This document shows, piece by piece, positions 28,978 to 38,109 of a stretch of 62,339 nt of DNA. The stretch spans positions 1-62,339 of the forward strand of contig JAFGHO010000049.1 of assembly GCA_016930085.1 (NCBI GenBank). The letters run 5' to 3'. Both the position numbers and the translations under genes were made by a program. The stretch's first letter is position 1. Every line of letters begins with the position of its first letter. The notes below the pieces were generated by a model. That model made no database searches, was not told the origin of the DNA, and saw only the letters and a program-made list of their open reading frames with translations. The DNA comes from Spirochaetales bacterium. Lineage in GTDB: Bacteria > Spirochaetota > Spirochaetia > SZUA-6 > JAFGRV01.

Positions 28978-29007
28978 TTTACATAGCAGTCAAAAATATA
29001 TTATAAT
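28978..29007 (+). promoter_or_regulatory. Sigma-70 promoter of the caspase-like gene
   Basis: TTTACA (28978-28983) and a perfect TATAAT (29002-29007) are spaced 18 bases apart. The leader would be about 130 bases. Together with the minus-strand promoter at 28847-28876 this makes a compact divergent control region of about 160 bases. Confidence 0.65.
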
Positions 29008-29146
29008 AAAAAGAGATACATCATAAGCGATGCCCCGGTAAATCCGGCGGATGATAACCGGATATCGTGTGTCGCAAATAAGTCGACATGATTGCGGGAA
29101 GTGAGGAAACGTATTCTTGCGGGGGCTATAATAAGGAGAAACGGGA

Positions 29147-30571
29147 ATGGAACGTGAAGGACAAAGAGAAAGTCTTTTTATCACGATTAATAGATACAAG
29201 GATACCGTGCTGACAAAACTTGTACCGCAGACCCGTGAAAATATCGATCCGGTAAAAGTTCTTGAAAACAGGGACATCGGTTTTTTCGACAAGGTGGAAA
29301 AACTGAAAAACGTCTCTTCATCGCGGATATGCGAATCTCTCGAACACCATATCAGGCATTGTAAGGACACCGACACGTTCCTCTTTTCGTATTCCGGCCA
29401 CGGAATTATCGACGAACACGGAAAACTCTATCTCGCCGCGAAAAACACCAGACTGAATGCCCTGCGTTCGACGGCGGTACCCCTTTCTTTTTTAATCGAA
29501 CTCATGGAAGAATGCCATGGGGGCGAGAAGATTTTTATTATCGACTGCGCGTTTATCAGCATGGCGCGCAAAGGAGTCACGCAAAAGCAGGTCTCACCGG
29601 GCGATTGTTTCGGCTGTATCGAAGGAAAAGGACTCGCGGTCATCTCGTCTTCCCGAATCACCGAGTATCCTTTTTACAGCGAAAAAAGGATCAGTCTGAA
29701 TGAAGACGTTTATTTTATGCATCATATTGTCGAGGGACTCGAGACCGGCAATGCCGATATTGACGGCGACGGATTCGTCACGGTCGGGGAATTGTATCGG
29801 TATATAATAAAAAAGATGGAAGCCGACACGTGCGGGCAATTGCCGGTATTGTGGCTTTCCGATCAAAAGGACGATATCGTCATCGCGAAAAATCCCCGCG
29901 GAAGGACGGTGCGCCGCGAGAAGGAGGAAGACGAGAAGAACCTCGAGCAGGATAACGATGCGCCGTCTTCCCCCGCTATCACCTCCACGATCGCAAAACA
30001 GGGATGGAAAAGCGTGAAACCCGGCAGGGAATACGCCTTTTTCTTTTTATATATCGCGCTGCATCAACCTTCGGTTATCCGTGAAAAAAATCAGGATTGT
30101 ATCAACAGAGAAACCTCGTGTTTCCTGAGTTATATATCGCATTGGATTCGCGGCGCGGGCGGGAAATTGTGGGTTCACAAAAAAGAAAACAACGAATATA
30201 TTTATCTCTTTCCTTACACGGAAAATAATATTAAAAAGATATTCCAGTGTGCATTCCGAATATTGCTCTACAAATCGATTTATGATTTCGAACACAGCGC
30301 GATACAGGATTTGCTTTCTTTCAGGCTGGGGCTTCATCTCGATGCCGCCCGGTACGAACCCGATCCGGAAAACAAAATTCTCGCTTCATCCGCCGTCAAT
30401 TTCTGTTTCCACTTCGGAGAAAAACTCGAACCCGAATACCTGTATGTCACCCGCGACGTCAGGGCATTGATGCCCCAGCACTACCACCGTTTCCTTTTTC
30501 CTTCGGGGAATATGGAATCTCAAGACCTGTACCGGCTCGGGTTGTCGTATATAAAGGAAACAATCATCTGA
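29147..30571 (+). CDS. Caspase-fold (C14-type) protein with degenerate cyclase-like C-terminus
   Basis: The start follows AAGGAG at 29133-29138. Residues 8-260 have the bacterial caspase layout: FITINRYKDTVL, then the catalytic histidine H85 in FLFSYSGHG, the catalytic cysteine C134 in IFIIDCAF, AVISSSRITEYPFYS, and the segment DIDGDGFVTVGELYRYI typical of the family's p10 part. A charged linker (about 262-285, REKEEDEKNLEQDND) precedes a C-terminal domain (about 290-474) matching the cyclase-like fold of the divergent partner, but with the metal aspartates replaced (HKKENNEYIYLF in place of HGDGG). This domain may sense a nucleotide or act as a pseudo-enzyme. Bacterial caspase-like proteases are known effectors in programmed death and phage defence; that this one is such an effector is inference. 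Confidence 0.8.
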   Translation: MEREGQRESLFITINRYKDTVLTKLVPQTRENIDPVKVLENRDIGFFDKVEKLKNVSSSRICESLEHHIRHCKDTDTFLFSYSGHGIIDEHGKLYLAAKNTRLNALRSTAVPLSFLIELMEECHGGEKIFIIDCAFISMARKGVTQKQVSPGDCFGCIEGKGLAVISSSRITEYPFYSEKRISLNEDVYFMHHIVEGLETGNADIDGDGFVTVGELYRYIIKKMEADTCGQLPVLWLSDQKDDIVIAKNPRGRTVRREKEEDEKNLEQDNDAPSSPAITSTIAKQGWKSVKPGREYAFFFLYIALHQPSVIREKNQDCINRETSCFLSYISHWIRGAGGKLWVHKKENNEYIYLFPYTENNIKKIFQCAFRILLYKSIYDFEHSAIQDLLSFRLGLHLDAARYEPDPENKILASSAVNFCFHFGEKLEPEYLYVTRDVRALMPQHYHRFLFPSGNMESQDLYRLGLSYIKETII

Positions 30572-30581
30572 GAGGGAATGC

Positions 30582-30971
30582 GTGAACATCACACATATTG
30601 CATTATGGGTAAACGACCTCGAAGCCATGAAATCGTTTTATCTCCGGTATTTCCAAGGCACCGCTTCCAAGAAGTACCGGAATCCCAAAAAAGGATTTGA
30701 ATCGTATTTTATTTCATTCGGCAATGCTACGAGGCTTGAACTCATGAGATCGAAATCAATGATAACGGAAAAGACCGGCGAAAAAGGGTATAATTTCGGG
30801 TATTCCCACCTAGCATTTTCGACAGGGAGCGAGGAAGTCGTTGACCTCCTGACTGAGGAAATCGAAAAAACAGGGTGCACGGTTGTTTCCCGGCCCCGAA
30901 AAACGGGTGACGGATACTATGAAAGCAGTATACGGGACCCGGAAGGAAATCTCGTCGAGATTACCGTTTGA
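30582..30971 (+). CDS. VOC (glyoxalase/bleomycin resistance) family protein
   Basis: A 129-residue single-module vicinal-oxygen-chelate protein with a GTG start, 11 bases after the caspase-like gene, so probably co-transcribed. Metal-ligand candidates are H5 (THIALWV), a histidine in YSHLAFST and a glutamate in EGNLVEITV. The pattern fits metal-dependent dioxygenases, isomerases or lyases; substrate unknown. Its link to the caspase-like gene may be only positional. Confidence 0.85.
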   Translation: MNITHIALWVNDLEAMKSFYLRYFQGTASKKYRNPKKGFESYFISFGNATRLELMRSKSMITEKTGEKGYNFGYSHLAFSTGSEEVVDLLTEEIEKTGCTVVSRPRKTGDGYYESSIRDPEGNLVEITV

Positions 30972-31091
30972 CCTCTTGCCGGGTAAGGCGGGTCGATACG
31001 TCGCTTCGAAAATATCGGCACGGTATAACGGAAAAAAGATTCTTGCACCTTTTCCATAATTCATTTATCCTTGCCTTCAGTGGAGGATAAA

Positions 31092-32225
31092 ATGATATAC
31101 GAAGGCACTATCGACACGACACCCGAAGGCGCCGGATACAGCCCGGAGGTTATTGGCCGGCTCGACAGCCACTTCTGCAGGTTGATCGACGAAAAAAAGA
31201 TTCAGTGCGCGGGGTACCTTATGGCCCGTTCCGGGAAGATCTTTGCAAAAAAGAGCATGGGAAAGCTTTCCGGCATCGCGGACAAGGGCGATTTCAAGCC
31301 CGATTCGATACGGAAAATCGCCTCGATCACGAAAGTCTTTACCGCAACGGCGATTCACATACTCCTTGAAGAAGGGAAACTCTGCATTCATCAACGCGTT
31401 TCGGAGATTATCGACGAATTCAATACCGATATGCATAAAGACATCACCATCTTCCAGCTTCTCACGCACACATCCGGCCTCCCTTCCGATCCGGGGACCT
31501 TTCTCGAACCGTATCCCCCGCCGTATTTCTCAAGCGATACGACAAGGAAAAACTGGATAAAAAAGTACCTCTCGGGCCCATTGCAGTATCCCCCCGGGAC
31601 GGTATGGAATTATTCGACAAAAGGATTCATGGTCCTGGGTGAAATTATCGCACGGATAAGCGGGGTCTCATACCCGGACTATATCGAAAGCAACATCCTC
31701 AAACCCCTGGGAATGAACAATACCTTTTTCGTCGTCCCCCCGGAAAAACGGGATACCGTCTGCGTCGTCGAAAAATCCGAATGGGAGTGGCTGAACCGGG
31801 AAGAAAAAGAAGAGGATAAGGAAAACGGGACTCCTTCGTGGTACGCAGGAGGCGGACTCTATTCGACGCTCGGCGACCTGTACCGTTTCGGCCGGATGAT
31901 TCTCGACAGGGGAATCCTCGACGGAACCAGAATCCTCGGAAAGAACACGGTCGAAGCGGCCACCCGCAATTATCTGAAAAACATCCCGTGTTATAACTGG
32001 GGTTCCGGTGAAAAGGACAAACATTACGGCCTGGGATGGGAAGTCGACAAGGAACCGCTTCTTCCGCCCGGCGTGATCGACCATGAGGGCTCGGGCGGCG
32101 CCAGCCTGTTTATCGATGTTGCCAACGACTTTATCATGATACATTTTGCCGTGTTTTCCGATAATACCTGGATCGATCATGCAATGTACGGGACAAGGGT
32201 CATCGGCTGGTCGGGGCTGGAATAA
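31092..32225 (+). CDS. Beta-lactamase-like serine hydrolase (class C/DD-peptidase fold)
   Basis: Start 31092 has GGAGG six bases upstream; an earlier TTG at 31071 is less likely. There is no signal peptide, so it may be cytoplasmic. The nucleophile motif SITK is S78-x-x-K81, and the second motif is YST (WNYSTKG) in place of the usual Y-x-N. The C-terminal H-x-G-like motif appears as DHEGSGG. This is the PF00144 family, which includes esterases, D-aminopeptidases and class C beta-lactamases. Resistance function is not implied. Confidence 0.87.
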   Translation: MIYEGTIDTTPEGAGYSPEVIGRLDSHFCRLIDEKKIQCAGYLMARSGKIFAKKSMGKLSGIADKGDFKPDSIRKIASITKVFTATAIHILLEEGKLCIHQRVSEIIDEFNTDMHKDITIFQLLTHTSGLPSDPGTFLEPYPPPYFSSDTTRKNWIKKYLSGPLQYPPGTVWNYSTKGFMVLGEIIARISGVSYPDYIESNILKPLGMNNTFFVVPPEKRDTVCVVEKSEWEWLNREEKEEDKENGTPSWYAGGGLYSTLGDLYRFGRMILDRGILDGTRILGKNTVEAATRNYLKNIPCYNWGSGEKDKHYGLGWEVDKEPLLPPGVIDHEGSGGASLFIDVANDFIMIHFAVFSDNTWIDHAMYGTRVIGWSGLE

Positions 32226-32370
32226 CACCATAGGAGCATACAGGTAACCGGAACGCGTTACATTTCATGCACAGGCATTGTTGACGGCGTTTCCGGTTAT
32301 ATCCCGTACAGTCCTTCATCCGGCCGGCATGTTCCTGCCTGCCGGTGGCAGAAAAAAGGCGGGGGGAGCA

Positions 32371-33198
32371 ATGTATTTTTTACGGAAAGCGGCAATCATT
32401 TTCAATACCATCAAGGCGGTCGCCTTTGTCACGTACAAAGAGTGGGCGGCGTATCGTTCGCACATCCTCGTTTCTCTTTTTACCGGCCCCATTTACTTTC
32501 TGGTTCAGTATTTCATATGGAAGGCCGTCTATTCCGGCCACGAGGTGATTAACGGTTTCACCTTTTCACAGATACTTACCTATTTCGGACTCGCCACGAT
32601 CATCAATTATCTGATCATGGATTTCGCCGACTGGAACCTCCAGATGCTGATCAGAACGGGCCGGTTCATCACGTATATCCTCCGCCCCCTTTCACACCGC
32701 CTTTTCGCGTTTTCACAGAAAGTGGGGCACCGGGTCCTGGGATTCTGGCTGGAGTTCATCCCCGTCTACCTCCTCTTCTTCTTTGTCTTCGGTATACGTC
32801 TCATTCCGGCGAAGCCGTTCTGGTTTATCGTTTCACTTATATTGAGTTACTCGATCATGTTTTTCATCAATTACTGCGTGGGAATGTTCGCTTTCTGGCT
32901 TACCCGGATATTCGGGGTCATGGAAATGTTCAGGATCATGAGAAACCTGTTTGCCGGTGTTTTTATCCCCCTGAGTTTTTTCCCGATAACGATCCAGAAA
33001 ATATTTTTCTTTCTTCCCTTCCAGTTCATCGTGTACGTCCCGTTCAGGGTGTTTATCGGATCGTACGAACTGGCCGGGATCACCCTTTCCATCCCGCTCG
33101 TCATCCTTTTCCAGGCCTTTATGCTCGGCGCGGTCATGCTTGTCGCGGAAATCATCTGGCGGTTCGGCATCCGGCGCTTTACGGGGGTGGGGGCATGA
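32371..33198 (+). CDS. ABC-2 type exporter permease subunit (first)
   Basis: A membrane protein with about six helices. The start at 32371 follows a GGGGGGAG ribosome binding site. The sequence (YKEWAAYRSHILVSLF, then PIYFLVQYFIWKAVYSG and a long series of helices) matches the ABC-2 permease group that always occurs as a pair plus one ATPase. It is the first gene of a three-gene unit whose coding regions lie within 71 bases of each other. Cargo is unknown. Confidence 0.88.
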   Translation: MYFLRKAAIIFNTIKAVAFVTYKEWAAYRSHILVSLFTGPIYFLVQYFIWKAVYSGHEVINGFTFSQILTYFGLATIINYLIMDFADWNLQMLIRTGRFITYILRPLSHRLFAFSQKVGHRVLGFWLEFIPVYLLFFFVFGIRLIPAKPFWFIVSLILSYSIMFFINYCVGMFAFWLTRIFGVMEMFRIMRNLFAGVFIPLSFFPITIQKIFFFLPFQFIVYVPFRVFIGSYELAGITLSIPLVILFQAFMLGAVMLVAEIIWRFGIRRFTGVGA

Positions 33199-33268
33199 GG
33201 AGGTCTTTCGGCATATATGGCTGGGCTTTACACCGCAACCGCCGCTTCTTTGCCGGGGGAGTCCGTCC

Positions 33269-34063
33269 ATGAAGAAGTCCCCGTTCTCCTTTATTCATGT
33301 CTACCTCATTTCCCTGAAAAACGCGCTTTCGGAGCGGATGGTGTACCGGGGCGATTTTTTTATCAGTTCCGTCATTGCCCTGCTTTTCGAGTTCGTCGTT
33401 CCCATGATCACCCTCCTCATCTACAGCTCCGGTTCCTCGTTTCCCGGCTGGACCATGAACGAGGCCCTGCTCATCCAGGCGATCTTTCTTCTGGCCAAGG
33501 GAATCGCCTTTCCCTTTTTCTTCGGTATTGTCTTCAATATCCTGATCCTTATCCGTGAAGGCTCGTTCGACATCCTCCTGCTGAAACCACGTTCCATCCT
33601 CTTTCTCTCGATCGCAACGGCGATCGACATCAACTCCATGGGAAAACTCCTGGGGGGTATCGGTTTTTTCGTTTTCATCATCACGCGATTCCCATCGATC
33701 GGGCCCGCGCAGTGGGCCGCCTTTGGCGGGCTTTTTCTTCTCTCCCTTTCCGTCTTTTTTTCATTCGCCCTCTTTCTTTCGGGAACCCTCTTTGTCTGGG
33801 TGGGAAACAGCAGGATGTGGGAGATATTCAACACCTTCACCCTCTTCGGCATGTACCCCCAGTCGATCTATTCGCAGCCGGTTCAGATACTGATCACCAC
33901 CGCGATCCCGGTCGCGCTTCTGGCCTCGCTTCCCGCGAGTGTGCTTTTGGGAAAAGAACCGGTATACCTTCTTCCCGCGGGCATCGTCGCCGGGGTTCTC
34001 TTGTGCGCGGGTATTTTATTCTGGCACGGCATGCTTCGCCGTTACACGAGCGCGGGAGGATAG
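33269..34063 (+). CDS. ABC-2 type exporter permease subunit (second)
   Basis: The second permease, with about six membrane helices. The start at 33269 is chosen because GGGGGAG precedes it and it starts MKKSPFSFIHVYLISLKNAL, typical of the family. RMVYRGDFFISS and FNILILIREGSFD fit the partner subunit of this exporter class. The stop overlaps the intergenic stretch that holds the ATPase ribosome binding site, so the genes are translationally linked. Confidence 0.88.
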   Translation: MKKSPFSFIHVYLISLKNALSERMVYRGDFFISSVIALLFEFVVPMITLLIYSSGSSFPGWTMNEALLIQAIFLLAKGIAFPFFFGIVFNILILIREGSFDILLLKPRSILFLSIATAIDINSMGKLLGGIGFFVFIITRFPSIGPAQWAAFGGLFLLSLSVFFSFALFLSGTLFVWVGNSRMWEIFNTFTLFGMYPQSIYSQPVQILITTAIPVALLASLPASVLLGKEPVYLLPAGIVAGVLLCAGILFWHGMLRRYTSAGG

Positions 34064-34065
34064 CA

Positions 34066-35055
34066 ATGCTCATTTCAGTCAACGCCTTGAGAAAGGATTA
34101 TACCACCTACAAAAAAGGCCATACCTTCAGGGACACGATAAAAAGCCTGTTCCACCGCGAAAAAGTGATCGTCCACGCGGTCAGGGACATCTCCTTTTCC
34201 GCATCGAGCGGGGAGCTGATCGGCTATCTGGGACCGAACGGTGCGGGAAAGTCGACGACACTGAAAATTCTCACCGGTATCCTCTATCCCACCTCCGGTG
34301 AGGTGTCTGTGGCGGGCTTCACGCCGTGGAAGCAGCGGAAACGCTATGTCGAACATATCGGGGCGGTCTTCGGCCAGAAATCGCAGCTTATCTGGGACAT
34401 TCCGCCCGCGGACGCCTTTTATATGAACAAGGCGATCTACGGTATCCCGACCCGTGATTTTAAAAAAAGGCTCGATGAGATGGTGGGAATGCTCGACGCC
34501 GGGGACCTGATCGTAAAGCCCACACGCCAGCTGTCACTCGGCGAACGGATGAAGTGCGAGTTCGTCATGGCCATGCTCCACAATCCGCGGATCATCTTTC
34601 TGGACGAGCCCACGATCGGTCTCGACGTGATCGCCAAAGACAAGATACGGGAATTCATTCTCGAACAGAACAGGAGGGGGGTCACCTTTATACTCACCAC
34701 CCACGATCTCGACGATATCGAGCACCTGGCCCGCCGTGTGATCGTGATCAACCACGGCGAGATCGTTTTCGACAACACCCTGAACAACCTCAGAAAACAC
34801 CTGGGACTCAAAAAAATCGTGCACCTGACCACGCGGAAGAAACTCCCGCCGTTCCGGGAGGGGGGTATCAGACTGCTCGAAGGGATATCGGACTACGAGG
34901 CGGAACTCGAATTGAACCTCGAAAAGGTCACATTGAATCAGTTTATCCGCGGCATCGACGACCACTCGACGATTATCGACATGACCGTACGGGAACTCCC
35001 GATCGAACATATTATCAGGGATCTCTATCTTCAAAAGACAGGGGAGGAAGACTGA
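34066..35055 (+). CDS. ABC exporter ATP-binding protein
   Basis: The ATPase of the exporter. The Walker A motif is GPNGAGKST (56-64), the signature appears as SLGERMK, Walker B as IIFLDEPTIGLD and the switch histidine in LTTHDLDD. A C-terminal extension of about 90 residues beyond the ATPase core is usual for this subgroup. It starts two bases after the second permease stop, with GGGAGGA as ribosome binding site. The unit's likely cargo is a lipid, peptide or drug; the sequence does not say. Confidence 0.93.
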   Translation: MLISVNALRKDYTTYKKGHTFRDTIKSLFHREKVIVHAVRDISFSASSGELIGYLGPNGAGKSTTLKILTGILYPTSGEVSVAGFTPWKQRKRYVEHIGAVFGQKSQLIWDIPPADAFYMNKAIYGIPTRDFKKRLDEMVGMLDAGDLIVKPTRQLSLGERMKCEFVMAMLHNPRIIFLDEPTIGLDVIAKDKIREFILEQNRRGVTFILTTHDLDDIEHLARRVIVINHGEIVFDNTLNNLRKHLGLKKIVHLTTRKKLPPFREGGIRLLEGISDYEAELELNLEKVTLNQFIRGIDDHSTIIDMTVRELPIEHIIRDLYLQKTGEED

Positions 35056-35056
35056 T

Positions 35057-35824
35057 ATGATCGTGCTGCATATTCCACATTCGTCGACCCGCGTGCCCGA
35101 AGCGGTAAAAAAAACCTTCACACTCTCTGAGGAGGAACTGGCGGAAGAGGTTTTTCTTCTGGCCGATATGTACACGGACGAATTGTTCGACGTACGTCGC
35201 GGGGGTGTCGAACGGATCGTGTTTCCGGTCAACCGCCTCGTCCTCGACCCCGAACGCTTTACCGACGACGCGCAGGAGGAAATGGCCGCGCGGGGGATGG
35301 GGGTCGTCTATACCGTCACCGCGAAGCTGAGGCGGCTACGGAAGAACGTGACGCCCGAAGAACGGCATCGCCTCATCGATACCTATTACACGCCCCACCA
35401 CCGGCTGCTCGAGGAAGCGGTCCGCGGCAACCTGTCCCGATGCGGCAGATGCCTCATCGTCGACTGCCACAGTTTCGCCTCCCGGCCGCTCCCCTATGAG
35501 ACGGACCGTTCGGCAGACAGGCCCGACATCTGTATCGGGACGGACGCTTTCCACACGCCGCCCCGGCTCATCGATTTCGCCGCCGCGAACCTGGCGTCCT
35601 CAGGCTATGGTACGGATGTGAACCGGCCTTTTTCCGGAAGCATCGTCCCCCCCGCCTATTACCGGCAACATCGATCAGTCTTTTCCATTATGCTCGAAAT
35701 CAACAAACGGCTGTACATGAACGAGACGACCGGAGAAAAACTTCCGGGCTTCGATGAGCTGAAAGCGGCGATACGGGGGCTTATCGACGCGTTGTTCGAC
35801 GCGTCGCCCTTTATTTTTTCATGA
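35057..35824 (+). CDS. N-formylglutamate amidohydrolase-like protein
   Basis: A 255-residue member of the N-formylglutamate amidohydrolase family, recognised by the N-terminal HIPHSS motif, RLVLDPERF, DCHSFASRPLP and the C-terminal EINKRLYM. The family cleaves formylglutamate in histidine breakdown or acts on related N-formyl compounds; no histidine-degradation gene is seen nearby, so the true substrate is open. It starts one base after the ABC ATPase stop and is part of that transcript. Its 3' end overlaps the convergent TPR gene by 14 bases. Confidence 0.87.
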   Translation: MIVLHIPHSSTRVPEAVKKTFTLSEEELAEEVFLLADMYTDELFDVRRGGVERIVFPVNRLVLDPERFTDDAQEEMAARGMGVVYTVTAKLRRLRKNVTPEERHRLIDTYYTPHHRLLEEAVRGNLSRCGRCLIVDCHSFASRPLPYETDRSADRPDICIGTDAFHTPPRLIDFAAANLASSGYGTDVNRPFSGSIVPPAYYRQHRSVFSIMLEINKRLYMNETTGEKLPGFDELKAAIRGLIDALFDASPFIFS

Positions 35825-37952
35825 GTTCCGAGGCAGTTTTAAGATTCACCGCAGCGTCTTCATAATCCGGATCGATTTCCAGGGCCTTTTTCCAATAACG
35901 GACCGCCCGTTCGAGATCGTTTTTCCGCGCCTCGATCACGCCGAGTTTGTTGTACGCGGCGGCCGATTCCCCGGGTGAATGCCGGATGATTTCCCTGTAT
36001 TGCTCAACGGCCTCTTTCTCGCGACCGGTATTCAGGTACAGGGTGGCGAGGTTGTAGCGCGCCGGTGTTTCTTCCGGATTATGGAAAACCGCTTTTTTCG
36101 CGTAGTCTTCCATTATATCGAGGTTCCCCCATATACCGTAAATATATGCCAGGTTGCTGTACGCCCCCGAATGCTGCGGGTAGACCTCGATCGCGCGAGT
36201 AAATTGCGCTATTGCTTCATCGAAGCGGTTGTTGTCGAGATACAGGAGACCCAGGTTATAGATGCTGATAACGTCCCACGGATCGATTTCGATCGCTTTT
36301 TCATACATTTCCTCGGCCGTATCGATCCGCTTCCGTTTTTCATACAAGGTACCGAGATACGAATACGCCGGATACGAATCCGGCTTGACATCGATCGATT
36401 TTAATAAATACGCTTCCGCTTTATCGAGGTTCCCCTGTTTCATATAAACGTTCCCCATCCTCGCGTACACTTCGGATACGGTCTCGAGGGCATGGGGGGT
36501 CTGCGGATCGATGAGGTCGAGGCTTTGTGCGTATTCGTCGAGCGCCGGGCCATAGTGTGCCTGTTTTTCATAAATAAACCCGAGATTGAAACGGGGCCGG
36601 TAGGCCGGATTTTTTACGACGAATATGTTCAGGTTCGAAAGTACCGCGAGGCATACGATGGAAGCGGCCGTCACAATGCCGGGAAGGGGTTTGCCGTCAA
36701 TAACCGATCGTACGACAATTGTCAGAGAAAATCCGGCAAAAACCGCCCACACGCACATGGAGGGCATCCGGTATCTGCTCGTCACGAAAAAAAGAATGGA
36801 CGGGAGGGCGAGGAGAAAGCAAAAAAGCATCAAGGACCTGCCTTTCTTTTTATAAACGGCAAGCGCCATTCCGACAAGGCCCGCGGCAAGGATAAACGAG
36901 GCCGGAAAAAACGGAATATAACGATAGACCGATTCACTTTTCGCGAAATAGGTGTCCCTGTTTCTCATTATCTCGTAATCGGAAAAATACAACACCAGCT
37001 TCTTCAAGACAAGCGCGATTTCCTTTACGGGATGCTCCGTGATGAACGCGAATGCCTTCCCGTACCAGTAGGCGTCCCGTTCCGCGAACGAGCCGGCACC
37101 GAATGTTTTCAGCGGTTCGTCATAGAAATCCTCGAAAGCGTAGCCGGGCTGGAGGGAAACGCTTTCGTCATACGATTCGTTATTGCCGATGTAAAAGTTG
37201 ATTCCCCCATTGGCGGAGATCGCAGTCGGGTGTTTTCCGGCGATCAGATTGCGCAATGTCACCGGGAAGATGACGGCGAAGGCGACGACAGCAAAAACAA
37301 CAACGGTTTTTACTCCGCGTTTTTTAAAAATCAGGTACCCATAGAGGGGCAGAAGCAGCAGATTCGTGGGTAACGCACACAATGACAATCCGAAAACGAC
37401 CGCGGACACGATGACGCGCAACGTCCCCTTGTTTATTATAAGAAGATAAAAGGAAAGGAGGGTCAAAAAAACCGCGCTTGCGGGAATTTCCATTTCCGTT
37501 GAGAAAAACACGGAAGGGAAATAAAAGGCGTATATTAATGCGCCGATAAAAGCGGCAATGTCGTCGAAATAGATCCGGCCGATCAAAAACAGCAGGACGC
37601 AGCTTATGCCGCTCATGACGACCTGGATGAGCATCACAACGAGATCGCTCCTGTCCGATACAAGATAAACAAAAGCGATAAAATAGGGATAAAACGGTGC
37701 CTTGTAAAAGACCCCGTGCTGCCGGAGGCTGAATATATCCCCCTTGACGACGGCATCCGCCCACTCCTCATGAAACAGGGCGTCTGCGATATGTTCCTGA
37801 AAAAAGGGCGAACCGGCGTAATCGATCAGATAGACCAGGCGGACGAGAACGGCCAGAACGAAAACGATAACCGGAAGTTTTCGGGTATTTACGAATGAAC
37901 AGACTAAGTGAAAAACGTCCGATTTTCCCTGGGGCCGGATTTTTTCTTTCAT
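35811..37952 (-). CDS. Membrane glycosyltransferase-like protein with C-terminal TPR array
   Basis: The start at 37952 (MKEKIRPQGK) is an ATG; no good ribosome binding site was seen. The N-terminal half has about ten membrane helices, with an early acidic motif after the first helix (LVYLIDYAGS, then FHEEWADAVVKGD) as in ArnT/PMT-type GT39-like glycosyltransferases that use lipid-linked sugars. The C-terminal half (about 470-715) carries roughly seven TPR motifs (for example AYSYLGTLYEKRKRIDTAEE) expected to bind partner proteins. This fusion type occurs in other bacteria. The sugar and target are unknown. It converges on the amidohydrolase gene. Confidence 0.8.
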   Translation of the reverse strand: MKEKIRPQGKSDVFHLVCSFVNTRKLPVIVFVLAVLVRLVYLIDYAGSPFFQEHIADALFHEEWADAVVKGDIFSLRQHGVFYKAPFYPYFIAFVYLVSDRSDLVVMLIQVVMSGISCVLLFLIGRIYFDDIAAFIGALIYAFYFPSVFFSTEMEIPASAVFLTLLSFYLLIINKGTLRVIVSAVVFGLSLCALPTNLLLLPLYGYLIFKKRGVKTVVVFAVVAFAVIFPVTLRNLIAGKHPTAISANGGINFYIGNNESYDESVSLQPGYAFEDFYDEPLKTFGAGSFAERDAYWYGKAFAFITEHPVKEIALVLKKLVLYFSDYEIMRNRDTYFAKSESVYRYIPFFPASFILAAGLVGMALAVYKKKGRSLMLFCFLLALPSILFFVTSRYRMPSMCVWAVFAGFSLTIVVRSVIDGKPLPGIVTAASIVCLAVLSNLNIFVVKNPAYRPRFNLGFIYEKQAHYGPALDEYAQSLDLIDPQTPHALETVSEVYARMGNVYMKQGNLDKAEAYLLKSIDVKPDSYPAYSYLGTLYEKRKRIDTAEEMYEKAIEIDPWDVISIYNLGLLYLDNNRFDEAIAQFTRAIEVYPQHSGAYSNLAYIYGIWGNLDIMEDYAKKAVFHNPEETPARYNLATLYLNTGREKEAVEQYREIIRHSPGESAAAYNKLGVIEARKNDLERAVRYWKKALEIDPDYEDAAVNLKTASELMKK

Positions 37953-38033
37953 GGTTCGATTATAAAGCAATAACGGAAAGAGAGGAATAGGGGGTGATTG
38001 ACGCCGTAACGATCAATTCGCGGCGTGTTTCTC

Positions 38034-38078
38034 AAAATAAAAAACGGGCTGTCTGCCCGGAAAATCGGTAGACAGCCC
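38034..38078 (-). terminator. Rho-independent terminator of the dockerin protein gene
   Basis: On the minus strand GGGCTGTCT and AGACAGCCC (38070-38078 and 38046-38054) form a nine-pair stem with a 15-base loop, followed by a T-rich run (complement of 38034-38044). It ends 32 bases beyond the dockerin protein's stop. Confidence 0.85.
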
Positions 38079-38109
38079 ATTCTGAAGGAGACAAGTCATA
38101 TGCTGCAGA

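Noticed and set aside
34534..35232. A 232-residue minus-strand frame across the ABC ATPase and amidohydrolase genes
   Set aside because: It covers the Walker B region of a clear ATPase in antisense.
36492..37373. A 293-residue open frame on the plus strand inside the TPR-glycosyltransferase gene
   Set aside because: It is the antisense shadow of a clearly coding minus-strand gene. Its product is rich in K, R and G without domains or a ribosome binding site.
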